The translations under genes were made by a program, and so were the position numbers. The notes beneath the pieces were generated by a model. That model saw only the letters and a program-made list of their open reading frames with translations. It was not told the origin of the DNA and searched no databases. From an uncultured Eubacteriaceae bacterium (GTDB taxonomy: Bacteria > Bacillota > Clostridia > Eubacteriales > Anaerofustaceae), in assembly GCA_947058225.1 (NCBI GenBank), contig CAMSGF010000027.1, positions 1 through 8,181 of the forward strand: DNA of 8,181 bases, given 5' to 3'. Within the stretch, counting starts at the first letter, position 1, and each line of letters opens with the position of its first letter. Shown one piece after another: positions 6,587-8,181 of the stretch.

Positions 6587-7603
6587 TTAAATATCTCTTT
6601 CTACTATCTTGGCTATTTTCTTAAGTTCTATCATTAAATCATCAAATCCTGTTGGTTTTAATGATTGTTGTCCGTCACAAAGGGCTTCTTCAGGGTTGTT
6701 GTGAACCTCTATTATAAGTCCATCCGCCCCCGCAGCAATCGCAGCCTTTGAAAGAGATTCCACCATCCACCATTTACCCGTCGCGTGAGATGGGTCTATA
6801 ACGATAGGCAAATGAGAAAGCTTCTTTATTGCAGGAATAATGCTTAAATCGAGAGTATTTCTCGTATAGGTTTCAAATGTCCTTATTCCCCTTTCACAAA
6901 GAATAACCTTTTCGTTTCCTCCTGCCATTATATATTCAGCAGACATTAAGAACTCTTCAACCGTCGCTGACATTCCCCTTTTTAAAAGAATTGGTTTATC
7001 TATTTTTCCAAGCTCTTTTAAAAGCTCGAAGTTTTGCATATTTCTCGTTCCGATTTGAATTACATCAACATCTTCCACAAACACGTCTAAATCTCTTTCA
7101 GACATAAGCTCTGTTACAATAGGAAGCCCTGTTATCTTCTTTGCCTCTTTTAAAAGCTCCAACCCCTCGTATTTAAGACCTTGGAAAGCATAAGGTGAAG
7201 TTCTTGGTTTGAATGCTCCACCCCTTAAAAATCCTGCTCCTGACTTTTGAACCGATTTTGCGACATCTACAATCTGTTCTTCACTTTCAACCGAACAAGG
7301 ACCTGCTATAATAGCAAGCTTTTCTCCCCCTATTGTTCTATCCCCCACCTGAATTTCACTTGAATCAGGGTGGAATAATCTATTCGCTTTTTTAAATGGT
7401 TCTGCTACATTTATAACCGTCTTTATTTTTTCATTAGCTTCAAGCTGTTCTGCATCTACATTGCTTGTGTTTCCCACAAGTCCTAAAATTGTTAAATTTT
7501 CTCCTCTTGAAAGATGAATTTTTACACTGTACTTATCCTCAATCCATCTTGCTATATGTTGTAACTCTTCTTTAGAAGTGTTAGGTTCTAATACTACTAT
7601 CAT
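6587..7603 (-). CDS. aroF: 3-deoxy-D-arabino-heptulosonate 7-phosphate synthase, type I-beta with N-terminal regulatory domain
   Basis: Condenses PEP with erythrose-4-phosphate to DAHP, the committed step of the shikimate pathway. The 338 residues equal the length of the Thermotoga maritima enzyme and have the same layout: a ferredoxin-like, ACT-like domain at about 1-70, beginning MIVVLEPNTSKEELQ, and a TIM barrel from about 92. Barrel motifs are GPCSVES (101-107), KPRTSPY (132-138), GTRNMQN (185-191), LKRGM (207-211), CERGIRTFE (236-244), DPSHATG (270-276) and IEVH (298-301). Metal ligands C103, H273, E299 and D310 are present. In the family the N-domain binds tyrosine or phenylalanine for feedback inhibition; that is inferred here. 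A perfect AGGAGG sits 7 bases before the ATG. It opens the aromatic cluster and lies 24 bases after the fibronectin-type gene. I see no T-box or leader peptide in that spacer. There is no fused chorismate mutase. Confidence 0.96.
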   Translation of the reverse strand: MIVVLEPNTSKEELQHIARWIEDKYSVKIHLSRGENLTILGLVGNTSNVDAEQLEANEKIKTVINVAEPFKKANRLFHPDSSEIQVGDRTIGGEKLAIIAGPCSVESEEQIVDVAKSVQKSGAGFLRGGAFKPRTSPYAFQGLKYEGLELLKEAKKITGLPIVTELMSERDLDVFVEDVDVIQIGTRNMQNFELLKELGKIDKPILLKRGMSATVEEFLMSAEYIMAGGNEKVILCERGIRTFETYTRNTLDLSIIPAIKKLSHLPIVIDPSHATGKWWMVESLSKAAIAAGADGLIIEVHNNPEEALCDGQQSLKPTGFDDLMIELKKIAKIVERDI

Positions 7604-7610
7604 CGTTTTT

Positions 7611-7616
7611 CCTCCT
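7611..7616 (-). promoter_or_regulatory. Strong ribosome binding site of aroF
   Basis: A full AGGAGG, 7 bases before the aroF ATG, is the best Shine-Dalgarno match in the window. It marks aroF as a gene translated independently of the upstream fibronectin-type gene, unlike the coupled genes further down the cluster. Confidence 0.8.
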
Positions 7617-7627
7617 GGTCGTTTACA

Positions 7628-8181
7628 TTATTTTTTAATTTTGATTTTCTTAATAACGCTATATCCTGAATAGGAGCTAACGCCATATCTAGTCTTATAG
7701 ACTCTGACTTTGTAGTAATAAGTCTTTTTCTTTTTTAACTTTTTATTTGTAAACGAAGTGGAACTTGTTTTTTTAACTCTTTTATATCCTTTTGTTTTCT
7801 TTGTTGAACGATATACTTCATAACCTGTTGCACCGCTTACCTTCTTCCATTTTATAATAGCAGTTTTCTTCTTGCTATTTTTAATTGAAGATATTTTAGT
7901 CTTTTTAGGTACAGGCGGCTTAACCACTGTTCTTACAAAATAGTAAGAAACTCCATTGCCAAGATTATCTGCCTTAAAAGTAATTATCCCATTTTTATAT
8001 GTATAAGAAACTTTTGTTACTTTTTTATTATATTTTTTAACCAAATTATAATTGTATCCGCTCTTTTTTGCGAAAGCATAATTTATTGAAACTTCAACAG
8101 GCACATTTAACTTTTGAGTAGATATATTCTTTCCAGTCAAAAAATATTCCAACTTCTGATATGTAAAATGAGCCGAGCATT
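7628..8181 (-). CDS. Fibronectin type III-domain protein, C-terminal part (start beyond right edge)
   Basis: The frame is open to the window edge, giving 183 visible residues before the TAA. A TTG at 8152 could be read as a start but has no ribosome binding site and no signal peptide after it, so the real start is outside. Residues about 90-183 form a clostridial-type fibronectin III domain: an IIKWKKVSGATGYEVYRS core with the conserved tryptophan, then the KTYYYKVRVYK strand typical of these modules. Residues about 20-85 are a beta-rich stretch (YNLVKKYNKKV, GIITFKADN) that may be a preceding Ig-like or stalk domain. The protein is extremely rich in lysine, tyrosine and serine. There is no LPXTG motif or C-terminal membrane helix. 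Related proteins are secreted or cell-surface, and I infer that here without seeing a signal. No function can be given. No terminator separates it from aroF 24 bases downstream. Confidence 0.8.
   Translation of the reverse strand, partial: CSAHFTYQKLEYFLTGKNISTQKLNVPVEVSINYAFAKKSGYNYNLVKKYNKKVTKVSYTYKNGIITFKADNLGNGVSYYFVRTVVKPPVPKKTKISSIKNSKKKTAIIKWKKVSGATGYEVYRSTKKTKGYKRVKKTSSTSFTNKKLKKKKTYYYKVRVYKTRYGVSSYSGYSVIKKIKIKK

Noticed and set aside
7604..7750. Promoter for aroF in the 3' end of the fibronectin-type gene
   Set aside because: Weak TATAAG-like and TATAGC-like hexamers occur on the minus strand but none has a matching -35 at about 17 bases, so I do not list a site.
8150..8152. TTG as the start of the fibronectin-type gene
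   Set aside because: The frame stays open to the window edge, with no ribosome binding site before the TTG and no signal peptide after it. It is an internal leucine codon of a gene starting further right.

Overview
The window is low-GC DNA, about one third G+C by eye. Every gene lies on the minus strand, so transcription runs from right to left. Strong AGGAGG-type ribosome binding sites, a bifunctional chorismate mutase-prephenate dehydratase, a clostridial-style lysine-rich fibronectin type III protein and an [FeFe]-hydrogenase maturase together suggest an anaerobic member of the Clostridia (Firmicutes). I cannot name the species.

In transcription order, the right edge carries the C-terminal part of a probably extracellular fibronectin type III protein (partial, 7628-8181). 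After 24 bases comes a compact aromatic amino acid cluster: aroF (DAHP synthase, type I-beta with regulatory N-domain), aroB, aroA, a 120-base AT-rich gap, aroC, pheA, aroE and aroK. Ten bases after aroK, hydF begins and runs off the left edge (1-661, partial).

The cluster encodes six of the seven steps from PEP and erythrose-4-phosphate to chorismate, plus the two steps from chorismate to phenylpyruvate. The third step, 3-dehydroquinate dehydratase (aroD/aroQ), is absent here, and so is tyrA. Neighbouring genes are tightly packed: aroF/aroB and pheA/aroE are separated by 2 bases, and aroC/pheA and aroE/aroK overlap by the same 8-base arrangement (ATGGRTAA). This points to one transcript, or two divided at the aroA-aroC gap, with coupled translation.

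I see no convincing evidence of an undescribed system. The points most worth checking are a perfect 10-bp-arm hairpin inside the first codons of aroC, a terminator-like hairpin in the aroA-aroC gap whose T-run faces the antisense direction, and the attachment of hydF to an aromatic operon (the partner maturase HydG consumes tyrosine). I see no RNA genes, mobile elements, CRISPR arrays or plus-strand genes.
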